This document shows positions 1 to 8,140 of a DNA stretch of 46,310 nucleotides, in pieces. The position numbers and the translations under genes were made by a program. Below the pieces are notes generated by a model that worked only from the letters and a program-made list of their open reading frames with translations, ran no database searches and was not told the DNA's origin. The stretch is taken from the NCBI RefSeq assembly GCF_014596445.1, contig NZ_MECL01000106.1:1-46310 (forward strand), given 5' to 3'. Each line of letters starts with the position of its first letter. The first letter of the stretch is position 1. The stretch is from Streptomyces sp. CBMA29 (GTDB lineage Bacteria; Actinomycetota; Actinomycetes; Streptomycetales; Streptomycetaceae).

Positions 1-68
1 ACCGGGCTCGGGACCCGCGGGTGCACCGGGTCGCCGGTGGCCTCGGCGAGGCCGGCCGGGGCGCTCAT
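1..68 (-). CDS. N-terminal fragment of the next gene in the sulfur operon
   Basis: An ATG at position 68 on the minus strand overlaps the TGA of the upstream monooxygenase gene in an ATGA arrangement. This is the same coupling seen elsewhere in this operon, so I take it as a real start. Only about 22 codons are inside the window (Met-Ser-Ala-Pro-Ala-Gly-Leu-Ala-Glu at the front), which is too short for a family call. From position alone it should act with the flavin monooxygenases; a flavin reductase or a further oxidoreductase would be natural guesses, but nothing in the sequence shows it. Confidence 0.6.
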   Translation of the reverse strand, partial: MSAPAGLAEATGDPVHPRVPSP

Positions 69-1228
69 CGGGCACCGCTCGCGGCGGCGACCGCGGGAGC
101 GGAGCCGGACACGCTCGCCGCGTCCGCGTCGCGCCGGGCCACTTCGGCCCGGACCAGCGGCAGCAGGTCGCGGCCGTAGTCGATCACGTCGTCCAGCGGG
201 TCGTAGCCGCGGATTAGCAGCGTGGTGACGCCGATGTCCACGTAGTCCAGCAGCGCCTGGGCGACGGTCTCCGGTGTGCCGACCAGGGCGGTCGAATTGC
301 CCGCGGCTCCGGTCGCCTTGGCGGTGGGGGTCCACAGCGCCCGGTCGTGCAGCTCACCCTTGGCCGCGGCGGCGAGCAGCCGCCGCGAGCCGGTGTTCTG
401 CGGCTGGGCGTCCGGGCCGACCGGCAGCGTCGTGCGGCGGCTGCCGACGAACGAGCCAGCCGCGCCACGGGAGTTGATGGTGTCCAGGATGCGGTGAGCG
501 CGGTCCCACGCCTCCTCCTCGGTACGGCCGAGGATCGGCCGGAAGGAGACGCTGATCCGCGGCGGCTCGGTACGGCCCGCCGCCTCGGCCGCGGCCCGCA
601 CGGACGCGATCTGCTCCGCCGTCTCGGCCAGCGGCTCGCCCCACAGCGCGAAGACGTCGGCGTGCTTGCCGCCGACCCGGTAGGCGGCATCGGACGAGCC
701 GCCGAAGTACAGCGGGATGCGGGGCTCGGTGACCGGGCGCACCTCGGAGAGGTAGTCCTCGTAGTGGTAGAAGCGGCCCTTGTGGCTGACCGGTTCCGCG
801 CTGGTCCAGGCGGACTTGAGGATGTCGAGGTACTCGTCGGTCCGCGCGTAGCGGTCGTCCTTGCCTAGGTGGTCGCCGTCCCTGCGCTGCTCGGCGTCGT
901 GCCCGCCGGTGATGATGTGCACCGCGGTACGGCCGCCGGAGAACTGGTCGAGGGTGGCGAAGGTCCTGGCCGCCAGGGTGGGGGCGACGAAGCCGGGGCG
1001 GTGCGCCACCAGCAGCCCCAACCTCTTGGTGTGCGCGGCGACATGGGCGGCGACCTGCGTACCGTCGGGGCTGCCGGAACCGTAGCCGATCAGGACGCGG
1101 TCGAAGCCGGCCTCCTCGTGGGCGAGGGCGAACCGCCGCGTGTAGTCGGGGTCGACGACGGGCCCGGACGGAGGACGGACCTCGGAGACGTCGCGGGTGC
1201 CGATCATGCCGATGAACTCAACAGGCAT
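65..1228 (-). CDS. LLM-class flavin-dependent monooxygenase, SsuD-like
   Basis: This is a 387-residue protein of the bacterial luciferase-like family, closest in pattern to alkanesulfonate monooxygenase SsuD. Such enzymes use reduced FMN and oxygen to split C-S bonds and release sulfite. It begins MPVEFIGMIGTRD and carries the family segments PGFVAPTLAARTFATLD, GGRTAVHIITGG and TDEYLDIL, followed by LYFGGSS and GGKHADVFALWGEP. The reading frame stays open further upstream, but this ATG has a GAAAGG ribosome site and matches the start of the paralogue at 2571-3653. It lies 65 bp downstream of the acyl-CoA dehydrogenase-like gene and overlaps the next gene by 4 nt. The true substrate is unknown; an alkanesulfonate or another organosulfur compound is inferred from family and context. 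Confidence 0.88.
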   Translation of the reverse strand: MPVEFIGMIGTRDVSEVRPPSGPVVDPDYTRRFALAHEEAGFDRVLIGYGSGSPDGTQVAAHVAAHTKRLGLLVAHRPGFVAPTLAARTFATLDQFSGGRTAVHIITGGHDAEQRRDGDHLGKDDRYARTDEYLDILKSAWTSAEPVSHKGRFYHYEDYLSEVRPVTEPRIPLYFGGSSDAAYRVGGKHADVFALWGEPLAETAEQIASVRAAAEAAGRTEPPRISVSFRPILGRTEEEAWDRAHRILDTINSRGAAGSFVGSRRTTLPVGPDAQPQNTGSRRLLAAAAKGELHDRALWTPTAKATGAAGNSTALVGTPETVAQALLDYVDIGVTTLLIRGYDPLDDVIDYGRDLLPLVRAEVARRDADAASVSGSAPAVAAASGAR

Positions 1229-1293
1229 GGCTGCTGGGGCCTTTCGTGAGAGGAAGCGCGTGAGAAGAAGCGGGAGAGCAAGCAAGGAGGGGA

Positions 1294-2574
1294 TCAGCGG
1301 GCGGACCCGCCGAGGTCGAGGGCGGCGCGCCCGGCGCCGAGCAGCACCGAGTCGTCCTGCGGGGTGTGGACGCGGGAGCACAGCACGTCCCGCAGATGGC
1401 GTTGCAGCGGGTTGTCGTTGGTCAGGCCGTTGTTGCCGATCAGCGCGACGGCCTGCTCGACCGAACCGATCGCGGCCCGGGTCCCGAGCACTTTGGCGCC
1501 GCCCGCCTCCGTGGCGGCGAGCGGATCACCGCTGTCGACGGCCTCGGCCAGCGCCGCCACCAGCCGTTCCGCACCCGCCAGTTGGACATCGATCTCGCCG
1601 ACCGCGCTTTGGAAGCGCGGCAGCGTCGCCAGTGGAGCGCCGAGCGCGCTGGGCACGCGCTCGTGCAGGAAACCGGTCAGCCACCGCTGGGCGGCGCGCG
1701 CCACGCCGAGGTAGAGCGCGGTCAGGCCCAGCGAGTTCCAGGCACCGCCGACGACATCCCGGCCGCCGTCCTCGCCGGGCGCCGTGAGTCCGGCGATGCG
1801 GCCGAGCGGCACCCGGACCGCGTCGAACAGCACATCGTCGCTGCGGCTGGCGCGCAGCCCCAAGTGGTCCCAGGTGGGCCGCACTTCGATGCCCGGAGCG
1901 TCGGTGCGCACCAGGAACGAACCGGTACGCACCGGCTCCTCGTCCGTACGCGCCCACACCATCATCCAGCGCAGCGCCACCGCGCCGGTCGAGAAGATCT
2001 TGTGCCCAGTCAACTCCCAGTGGTCCGCGCGCCGCCGCGCGGTGGCCGCCGGAAGCCCGCCGCGTACCGGACTGCCCAGATCGGGCTCCACCCGCAGGGC
2101 GTTCACCAGCGCCGGGCGCCGCGCCGACTCGGCCAGCAGTTCGCCGTAGGTGTCCTGCGGCCAGTGCGGGGCACGGGCCTGCGCCGCGTGCGCGAACAGC
2201 GTCATCGACGTCACCAGCGCGACCGCCGGATCGCCGCCGCCGAGCGCCCGCAGGATGCGTACGGTGTCGGCGAGACCGGCCCCCGCGCCGCCGAGGCGCG
2301 GGTCGACGGTCGCGGTGAGCAGTCCGGCGGCGTGGACGGCGGCCACGCCCTCGTGCGGGAAGCTCGCGTCCCGGTCGTGCTCACCGGCCCGCGCGGCCAG
2401 CGCCGCCGCGACCTCGGGCAGCCGGTCGTAGTCGGGTGCGGGCAGGCCGGTGGCGGCAGCGCTCGCCGGCGCGGAGCCGGAGGTGGACGCGAGGTCGGTG
2501 GTCACGGTGCGGCCGTCCTGTGGCGGAGCCGTTCGCCTCCCCACCGAGGGCGCGCTCCCGGTCCCGGCGGTCAT
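1294..2574 (-). CDS. Acyl-CoA dehydrogenase-fold flavin monooxygenase (SfnB/DszC-like)
   Basis: This 426-residue protein has the acyl-CoA dehydrogenase fold: an N-terminal helical part (LPEVAAALAARAGEHDRDASFP), a middle beta domain (ELTGHKIFSTGAVALRWMMVWA, then RPTWDHLGLRASRSDDVLFD) and a C-terminal four-helix domain ending in NNGLTNDNPLQRHLRDVL. The NPLQRHLRD segment and lack of an obvious catalytic base are typical of the branch that contains sulfur-acquisition SfnB and dibenzothiophene monooxygenase DszC. Those proteins are reduced-flavin oxygenases rather than true dehydrogenases. The ATG overlaps the stop of the preceding SsuD-like gene by ATGA, so the two are translationally coupled. 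Its place between two SsuD-like genes supports a role in oxidising an organosulfur compound. A straightforward acyl-CoA dehydrogenase is less likely here. Confidence 0.83.
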   Translation of the reverse strand: MTAGTGSAPSVGRRTAPPQDGRTVTTDLASTSGSAPASAAATGLPAPDYDRLPEVAAALAARAGEHDRDASFPHEGVAAVHAAGLLTATVDPRLGGAGAGLADTVRILRALGGGDPAVALVTSMTLFAHAAQARAPHWPQDTYGELLAESARRPALVNALRVEPDLGSPVRGGLPAATARRRADHWELTGHKIFSTGAVALRWMMVWARTDEEPVRTGSFLVRTDAPGIEVRPTWDHLGLRASRSDDVLFDAVRVPLGRIAGLTAPGEDGGRDVVGGAWNSLGLTALYLGVARAAQRWLTGFLHERVPSALGAPLATLPRFQSAVGEIDVQLAGAERLVAALAEAVDSGDPLAATEAGGAKVLGTRAAIGSVEQAVALIGNNGLTNDNPLQRHLRDVLCSRVHTPQDDSVLLGAGRAALDLGGSAR

Positions 2575-3653
2575 ACGGCAGCCGCTCCGGTCAGCGCGGC
2601 GCCGTCGGTCCGCTCGCGGACCAGCCGCACCAGGGAGCCGTAGTCGCGGGCGTCCTCCAGCGGGCTGAAGCCGCGGATCAGGAGGGTGGAAACGCCCAGG
2701 CCCACGTAGTCCAGCAGCGACTCGGCGACCTGCTCGTAACTGCCCACCAGCGCGGTGGAGTTGCCCGCGGCTCCGGTGACCTTGGCGACCGCCGTCCACA
2801 GCCGCTTGTCGTGCACGTCGCCCTTGGCGGCGTATTCGAGCAGCCTGCGCGAGCCCTCCTGCGCGCTGTGGTCGAGGTTGAACGCCTTGCGCACCTCGCC
2901 CGCCTTCTCCTTCGTCAGCCGCAGGACGTCCTCGGCGCGGCGCCACGCCTCGGCCTCCGTGGCGGCCGGTATCGGGCGCAGGCTGACGCTGAACCGCGGG
3001 TCGCGGCCGTACGGCGACGCCGCCGCGCGGACCTGCCGGATGCGCTCGGCGATCCCCGCGAGCGGCTCGCCCCAGAAGGCGTACACATCCGCGTGCTTGC
3101 CGCCGACGCGCACCGCGTCACCGGACGCGCCGCCGAAGTACACCGGGATCGGATCGGCCGGGCGGACCGACGAGTAGCCGCCGCGCACGGTGTAGAACTC
3201 GCCCTCGTAGTCGAAGGGTTCGGCCGACTCCCACTCCTTGCGCACCACGTCGAGGAACTCGTCGGTGCGCCGGTAGCGGGTCGGCTTGTCGCTGATGTCG
3301 CCGTCCCGCGCCTGGTCGGCGTCGTCGCCGCCGGTGATGACGTGCAGCGCGACCCGGCCCGGGTGGAAGGCGTCGAGCGTGGCGTACTTGCGGCCCGTGA
3401 GCGTCGGGGCGACGAAGCCGGGACGGTGGGCGAGCAGCACACCGAGCCTGGTCGTACGGTTCAGGATCTGGTCGGCGACGGTGAAGCCGTCGGGGCTTGC
3501 GGAGGAGTGCGCGACCAGTACGCGGTCGAAGCCCGACTCCTCGTGGGCCAGGGCCAGTTCGGTCAGATAGCCGGAGTCCACGACGGGCCCGGACGCGGCG
3601 CCGGTCTCGCTGAACTGCTGGGTGCTGGCAATGCCGATGAATTCGATGGGCAC
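2571..3653 (-). CDS. LLM-class flavin-dependent monooxygenase, SsuD-like (second copy)
   Basis: A 360-residue paralogue of the protein at 65-1228, beginning VPIEFIGIASTQQ and repeating the same family blocks: PGFVAPTLTGRKYATLD, GRVALHVITGGDDADQ, YRRTDEFLDVV, VYFGGASGDAVRVGGKHADVYAFWGEP. I chose the GTG start because GGGAGA lies six bases before it and it aligns with the start of the other copy. Upstream of it is a 180-bp gap to the ABC ATPase gene, the largest spacing between the genes of this operon downstream of the binding protein, so an internal promoter is possible. Two related monooxygenases flanking a DszC-like enzyme suggest either successive steps on one substrate or different substrate ranges. 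That division of labour is inference. Confidence 0.88.
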   Translation of the reverse strand: MPIEFIGIASTQQFSETGAASGPVVDSGYLTELALAHEESGFDRVLVAHSSASPDGFTVADQILNRTTRLGVLLAHRPGFVAPTLTGRKYATLDAFHPGRVALHVITGGDDADQARDGDISDKPTRYRRTDEFLDVVRKEWESAEPFDYEGEFYTVRGGYSSVRPADPIPVYFGGASGDAVRVGGKHADVYAFWGEPLAGIAERIRQVRAAASPYGRDPRFSVSLRPIPAATEAEAWRRAEDVLRLTKEKAGEVRKAFNLDHSAQEGSRRLLEYAAKGDVHDKRLWTAVAKVTGAAGNSTALVGSYEQVAESLLDYVGLGVSTLLIRGFSPLEDARDYGSLVRLVRERTDGAALTGAAAV

Positions 3654-3833
3654 GATGTCTCTCCCGAGGGGTGTGGGTCGCTGGTGCCGCGTACGGCGTT
3701 GTTCGCCCCGGTCCGCCTGGACGCAGCGGCGTCCGGTCCTCGCCCGGACGGATCCGAGCGTGTGCGTGCCGGGCGGGCAAGGCAGTGCGACGGGCAGAAG
3801 CGGTGGCGGTACGGGCACGGGTGGCGCACGAGG

Positions 3834-4940
3834 TCAGCGGATGGCGGTGATGGGGTGGTGACAGGCGGCCGCCCGCTCGCCGGTGTGCGGTGAACTGCCC
3901 GGTTGCGTACCGCAGTCGGCGTCGGCCAGCGGGCAGCGGTGGGCGAAGACGCAGGCGCCGGAGTCGGCCGCCCATACCGGCACCTCACCCGGCGGCCCCG
4001 GCCGCTCGCGCCGCTTCGACGGATCGCGGTCCACGCGAGGCGCGGACGCGGTCAGCAGCGCGGTGTACGGGTGCAGCGGGCGGGCCAACACGTCGGCGGT
4101 CGGGCCCTGTTCGACCAGCCGCCCCCGGTACAGCACCGCGATCCGGTCGGCGATCCCGGCCAGCGAGCTGAGGTCGTGCGAGATGACGACGACGGCCACG
4201 CCCAGGTCGCGGCGCAACTCGTCAAGCAGCCGCAGAACATGGTTGCGGTTCGAGGCGTCCAGCGCGCTGACCGGCTCGTCCGCCAGCAGCAACGCGGGCC
4301 GCGTGACGATCGCCCGCCCCAGGGACACGCGCTGACGCTGGCCGCCGGAGAGCTGGGCCGGAATCCGGCCGCCCAGGGCGTCCGCGTCGAGCCCCACCCT
4401 GTGCAGCGCCTCCGCCACCCGGCCGCGCCGCTCGGCCCGCTCCACCCCGGCGACCGCCAGCGGTTCGCCCACCAGGTCGTTCACCGTCAGGTCCGGGTCC
4501 AGCGACCGCAGCGGATCCTGGAACATGTACTGCACCAGCCCGGACCGCCGGTGGTCGCGCAACTCCCGCCCGCGCAGCGCGCCGACCTCGACGCCCGCCA
4601 CCGCGATCCGCCCGGCCACCACCGCCGGCGCGAGCCCGACCACGGCCCGCGCGAGTGTCGTCTTTCCGGACCCGGTCTCGCCGATCACCCCGACGATCTG
4701 ACCGGCCGTCACCTCCAGGTCCACACCGCTCAGTACGGGGGCGCTGTGGTTGTGGCCGGGGCGCCGCTGATAAGTGACGCCGAGCCCTTCGACCTGGAGC
4801 GCGGGCGCGGACGCCCGCGTCTCGCGTTCGACGGCGGGCGCCGCGGGCGCCGCGGACGGCGCGACCGGCCGCTCGATGTCGGCCGTGGGCGAAGGGACGT
4901 CGGATACCGGCGCCGTGCGGGCCGCGGGGGTGGTGGTCAT
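3834..4940 (-). CDS. ABC transporter ATPase, peptide/nickel class (DppF/OppF-like)
   Basis: A 368-residue ATPase for a Dpp/Opp-type importer. After a Pro/Ala-rich N-terminus of about 45 residues it shows Walker A GETGSGKTT (87-95), a Q-loop in MFQDP (Q141), signature LSGGQRQR (197-204), Walker B ALLLADEP (216-223) and a switch His in VISHDLSS. The C-terminal oligopeptide-transporter extension is present with its cysteine cluster (GACVFAHRCPLADADC and AAACHH). The ATG overlaps the stop of the partner ATPase by ATGA. It should form the heterodimeric motor with the protein at 4937-6190. In this context the imported solute is more likely an organosulfur compound, or a sulfur-containing peptide such as a glutathione-like molecule, than nickel; this is inference. 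Confidence 0.92.
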   Translation of the reverse strand: MTTTPAARTAPVSDVPSPTADIERPVAPSAAPAAPAVERETRASAPALQVEGLGVTYQRRPGHNHSAPVLSGVDLEVTAGQIVGVIGETGSGKTTLARAVVGLAPAVVAGRIAVAGVEVGALRGRELRDHRRSGLVQYMFQDPLRSLDPDLTVNDLVGEPLAVAGVERAERRGRVAEALHRVGLDADALGGRIPAQLSGGQRQRVSLGRAIVTRPALLLADEPVSALDASNRNHVLRLLDELRRDLGVAVVVISHDLSSLAGIADRIAVLYRGRLVEQGPTADVLARPLHPYTALLTASAPRVDRDPSKRRERPGPPGEVPVWAADSGACVFAHRCPLADADCGTQPGSSPHTGERAAACHHPITAIR

Positions 4941-6190
4941 GCGGGCACCTCCTGGAGGGGCGGCGGGGACAGGGCGAGTTCCGCGGCGCGCACGCAGCGG
5001 ACACGGCGGCCGTCGGCGGTCGCGGTGAGCGGCACCGGCTCCGTACGGCAGCGGTCCTCGGCGAAGGCGCAGCGGTCGGCGAACCGGCAGCCGACCGGGG
5101 CCTCGCCCGCCTCGGGCGGCCGGCCGGGGATGACGGCCAGCTCGCGGCGGTTCCAGTCGCCGAGGGAGGCGACGCGCAGCAGTGCCGCGGTGTAGGGGTG
5201 CGCGGGGCGGTGGACGACGTCCTGGGTGGGGCCGTCCTCGACGATCTCGCCCGCGTAGAAGACCAGCACCCGGTCGGTGACCTCGGCGACGACGGCCAGG
5301 TCGTGGGTGACCAGGAGCAGCGCGAGACCGCGCTCGTCGCGCAACTGGGCGAGCAGATCGAGGACTTCGGCCTGCACGACGGTGTCGAGCGCCGTCGTGG
5401 CCTCGTCCGCGACGAGCAGCCGCGGGTCGCAGGCGACCGCGATGGCGATCAGGACGCGTTGTAGCATGCCGCCCGACAGCTCGTGCGGATACCGGTGGTA
5501 GACGTCGGCGGGATCGCGCAGGCCGACCGAGGCGAAGAGTTCCACGGCCCGCTCGTGCGCCCGCGCCCGCTTCAGACCGAAGCGTACGCGCAGCGGCTCC
5601 GCTAGCTGGCGGCCCACGGTCAGGGCCGGGTTGAGATACGACGCCGGGTCCTGGAAGACCGCGCCCAGCTCCACCCCGCGCAGCCGCTCCCACTGCCGCC
5701 GGTCGAGCGCGGTCAGATCGGTACCGGCCGACGAGGTGCCGCCCGACGACTTCCCGCCCGACCTCCCGCCCGACCTCCCGCCCGAGGACTTCCTGGCCGA
5801 CGCCCTGCCGAGGGACGCGCTTGCGAGCGACGCCTTTCCGGCAGCCGACGCACTCGCCCCCGACGCACCGGCCGACGACGCACCGGCCGCCGAGGCGCTG
5901 GCCGACGACGTACCGTCGGAATCCGCACCGGCCAGCACCGCGCTGCCCGCCGACACCTCGCAGCCGGGCGGCAGCACGCCGAGCAGCGAGCGGCAGGTCA
6001 GCGTCTTGCCGCTGCCCGACTCGCCGACGACGCCGACCGCCTCGCCCGCGTAGACGGTGAAGGACACGTCGCGGACGGCCTCGGCGCGACCGCCGGAGAC
6101 GGTGATGTGCAGCCCGTCCACGGTGAGTACGGGTCCGGTCGCACCGATGGTGCGGGCGCGGCCCGGCTCAGACAGCGACGACACGGTCAT
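4937..6190 (-). CDS. ABC transporter ATPase, peptide/nickel class (DppD/OppD-like) with a Ser/Gly/Ala insert
   Basis: A 417-residue ATPase: Walker A GESGSGKT (56-63), Q-loop FQDPASYLNP (Q180), signature LSGGMLQR (238-245), Walker B LLVADEA (258-264), switch His in VTHDLAV (H296), and a C-terminal Cys-bearing oligopeptide extension. Between Walker A and the Q-loop, residues about 90-157 are an almost pure Ser/Ala/Gly/Arg/Lys stretch encoded by short GC-rich repeats. This makes that interval roughly twice the family norm. The insert falls where a variable surface loop is expected, so the protein may still work. The ATG at 6190 has a strong GGAGGAAGG ribosome site and lies 23 nt inside the end of the upstream permease gene. 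The downstream partner ATPase starts with an ATGA overlap. Confidence 0.9.
   Translation of the reverse strand: MTVSSLSEPGRARTIGATGPVLTVDGLHITVSGGRAEAVRDVSFTVYAGEAVGVVGESGSGKTLTCRSLLGVLPPGCEVSAGSAVLAGADSDGTSSASASAAGASSAGASGASASAAGKASLASASLGRASARKSSGGRSGGRSGGKSSGGTSSAGTDLTALDRRQWERLRGVELGAVFQDPASYLNPALTVGRQLAEPLRVRFGLKRARAHERAVELFASVGLRDPADVYHRYPHELSGGMLQRVLIAIAVACDPRLLVADEATTALDTVVQAEVLDLLAQLRDERGLALLLVTHDLAVVAEVTDRVLVFYAGEIVEDGPTQDVVHRPAHPYTAALLRVASLGDWNRRELAVIPGRPPEAGEAPVGCRFADRCAFAEDRCRTEPVPLTATADGRRVRCVRAAELALSPPPLQEVPA
5720..5923 (-). repeat. Low-complexity Ser/Gly/Ala insert in the ABC ATPase
   Basis: This segment encodes residues about 90-157 of the DppD-like ATPase. On the plus strand it includes near-tandem copies of the 12-mer ctcccgcccgac around 5745-5785 and then a run of GCC/GAC-rich units. 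It translates to Ser/Ala/Gly with scattered Arg and Lys. Slippage expansion of a surface-loop coding segment is the simplest explanation. Confidence 0.75.
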
Positions 6191-7064
6191 CGGCCTTCCT
6201 CCCCTGGGGTTCGCGGGCGGCGCGCGGTTCGGCGCGCGGCTCGGCTCCGGCATCGGCGCCGCTGTCCCGTACGGCGTCCGCGAGCAGATTGAGCGCGCCG
6301 ACGGTGATCATGATCAGGACGCCGGGCAGGGCGGGCGCCCACGGCTGCTGCGCGAGATAGCCCAGATCGCTGGCGAGCATGCCGCCCCAGGTCGGGGCGG
6401 GCGGCTGGACGCCGACGCCGAGGAAGGTCAGCGAGGCGACGGTCAGCAGGGCCGTCGCCAGCGCGTGGGCCGTGGTCACGGCGATCGTCGGCAGCACCTT
6501 CGCGGCGATGTGGGTCCGCAGGATCCGGCCGCGCGAGGCGCCCATCAGCTCGGCGGCCTCCACGTACTGGGCCTGCTTCAGGCCCAGCGCGGCGGCCCGG
6601 GACACCCGGAAGAACAGCGGGGCCAGCAGTACGCCGAGCGCGAGCATCGCCTGGTTGAGGCCGTTGCCGAAGACGCCGATCGCGGCGATGGCGAAGAGCG
6701 TGAACGGCAGCGTCATCAGCGCGTCCACCGCGCGCAGCGCGGCCCACTCGAAGCCGCGGCCGAGCCACAGCGACGCGAGGCCCGGCACGACGCCGAGGAC
6801 CATCGCCGCGCCGACCGACTCGACCGCGCCGAGCACGGAACGTCCGGTGCCCGCCAGCAGCCTGCTCAGGACGTCCCTGCCGAGGTAGTCCGTCCCCAAC
6901 AGGTGTGATCCGCTGGGACCTTGGAGCACCCGCGCGGTGTCCTGCGCGAGCGGGTCCTGCGGGGCGATCACCCCGCCGACCACCGCGAGCAGGGCGACGA
7001 CGGCGAGTACGGCCAGTGCGAAACGGGCGGCGGGCACCCGTCCGGTGCGGCGCAGCGTCCTCAT
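6168..7064 (-). CDS. ABC transporter permease, DppC-like
   Basis: A 298-residue inner-membrane permease with an N-terminal transmembrane helix (FALAVLAVVALLAVVGGVIAP) and the DppC-type segment HLLGTDYLGRDVLSRLLAGT that follows the first periplasmic loop. Several further membrane segments follow. The cytoplasmic coupling loop is seen around LKQAQYVEAAELMGASRGRILRTHI (EAAxxxGAS), the site that contacts the ATPases. A Gly/Ala-rich C-terminus (DAGAEPRAEPRAAREPQG) is longer than usual. The ATG overlaps the stop of the DppB-like gene by four bases (ATGA). It pairs with that permease to make the channel. Confidence 0.92.
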   Translation of the reverse strand: MRTLRRTGRVPAARFALAVLAVVALLAVVGGVIAPQDPLAQDTARVLQGPSGSHLLGTDYLGRDVLSRLLAGTGRSVLGAVESVGAAMVLGVVPGLASLWLGRGFEWAALRAVDALMTLPFTLFAIAAIGVFGNGLNQAMLALGVLLAPLFFRVSRAAALGLKQAQYVEAAELMGASRGRILRTHIAAKVLPTIAVTTAHALATALLTVASLTFLGVGVQPPAPTWGGMLASDLGYLAQQPWAPALPGVLIMITVGALNLLADAVRDSGADAGAEPRAEPRAAREPQGRKADDRVVAV

Positions 7065-8140
7065 GAGGCACCGCCACGTGACGCATCGTCAGCGAGCGCG
7101 CCGTCTCCCGATGCCGCGGTCGTCTTCGAACGGCCGCTGCGCGCGGCCGGGTTGAGCGCCAGCAGACCGGCGTTGATCGCGATGTTGGCGAGCAGCACCA
7201 CCGCCACCGTGACCAGCAGCGTGCCCTGGATGACCGGCACGTCGTGCTGCTGTGCGGCCTGGAGGGAGAGCTGCGCGATACCGGGCAGGTTGAAGATCCG
7301 CTCAGTGACGACCGCGCCGCCGATCAGCATCGGCACGCTCATGCCGAGGACGGTGAGCGCGGGTCCCGCCGCGTTGCGCAGCACGTGCCCGAAGAGCACC
7401 CGCCGGGCCGACAGACCGCGCATCACCGCGCCCGTCACGTAATTCGCCCGCAACTCCCCGACCAGCGAGGCCCGTAGCTGTCGGGCCACGTTCGCGGCGG
7501 CGTCCAGACTGAGCGCGAAGGCGGGCAGCGCCGCGAAGCGCAGCCACTGCGCCGGATCGTCGCCGAAGGCGGTGTAGCCGCCGGACGGCAGCCACCCGAG
7601 CTTCACCGACACCACCGCGATCAGAGCGATCGCGACGACGAAGGCGGGCAGCGTACCGAGCACCGAGCAGGCCGCGGTGATCGCGCGGTCCAGCCGGCCG
7701 CCGTTGCTGTAGGCGGCGGCGATCCCGCCCGCCGCGCCGAGCAGTACGGCGATCACCAGAGCGAGACCCGCGATCGACAGGTCCACCGGCAGCGCCCGGA
7801 AGACGCTGTCGGAGACCGGGAGCGTGGTGAACCAGGAACGGCCGAGATCGCCGGTCAGGGCGTGGCCGAGCCAGCTCACGTACTGCACCGGCAGCGGCCG
7901 GTCCAGGCCGAAGGCGTGGTTCATCCGGTCGATGTCCGCGGGCGTGGCGGTCTCGCCGAGCACCGCCGCGCCGGGGTTGGCGTTCGACAGCGCGCCGAGC
8001 CCGAAGGTCAGCAGCGACGACAGCAGGAACACGGTGGCGGTGGTGAGCACCGCGGAACCGATCGGCCGCGGCGCGATCAGCGCCCGGCGGGCCCGTGCCG
8101 ACCGCCGCCGCTCAGGCAGCGCGGCGGCGAGCGCCGTCAT
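7061..8140 (-). CDS. ABC transporter permease, DppB-like
   Basis: A 359-residue permease of the DppB/OppB class. It has an N-terminal transmembrane segment (AVLTTATVFLLSSLLTFGLGAL), then NANPGAAVLGE and the typical LDRPLPVQYVSWLGHALTGDLGRSW segment. Multiple membrane helices follow, with a coupling loop in ELRANYVTGAVMRGLSARRVLFGHVLRNA and the usual GGAVVTERIFNLPGIAQL ending. The ATG overlaps the binding-protein stop by ATGA, and its own stop overlaps the DppC-like start in the same way. The whole transporter is therefore translationally coupled. Confidence 0.92.
   Translation of the reverse strand: MTALAAALPERRRSARARRALIAPRPIGSAVLTTATVFLLSSLLTFGLGALSNANPGAAVLGETATPADIDRMNHAFGLDRPLPVQYVSWLGHALTGDLGRSWFTTLPVSDSVFRALPVDLSIAGLALVIAVLLGAAGGIAAAYSNGGRLDRAITAACSVLGTLPAFVVAIALIAVVSVKLGWLPSGGYTAFGDDPAQWLRFAALPAFALSLDAAANVARQLRASLVGELRANYVTGAVMRGLSARRVLFGHVLRNAAGPALTVLGMSVPMLIGGAVVTERIFNLPGIAQLSLQAAQQHDVPVIQGTLLVTVAVVLLANIAINAGLLALNPAARSGRSKTTAASGDGALADDASRGGAS

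Noticed and set aside
5631..6053. Plus-strand frame translating to an Asp/Pro/Ala repeat protein opposite the ATPase insert
   Set aside because: It is only the antisense reading of the Ser/Gly/Ala-coding repeats inside an intact ABC ATPase.
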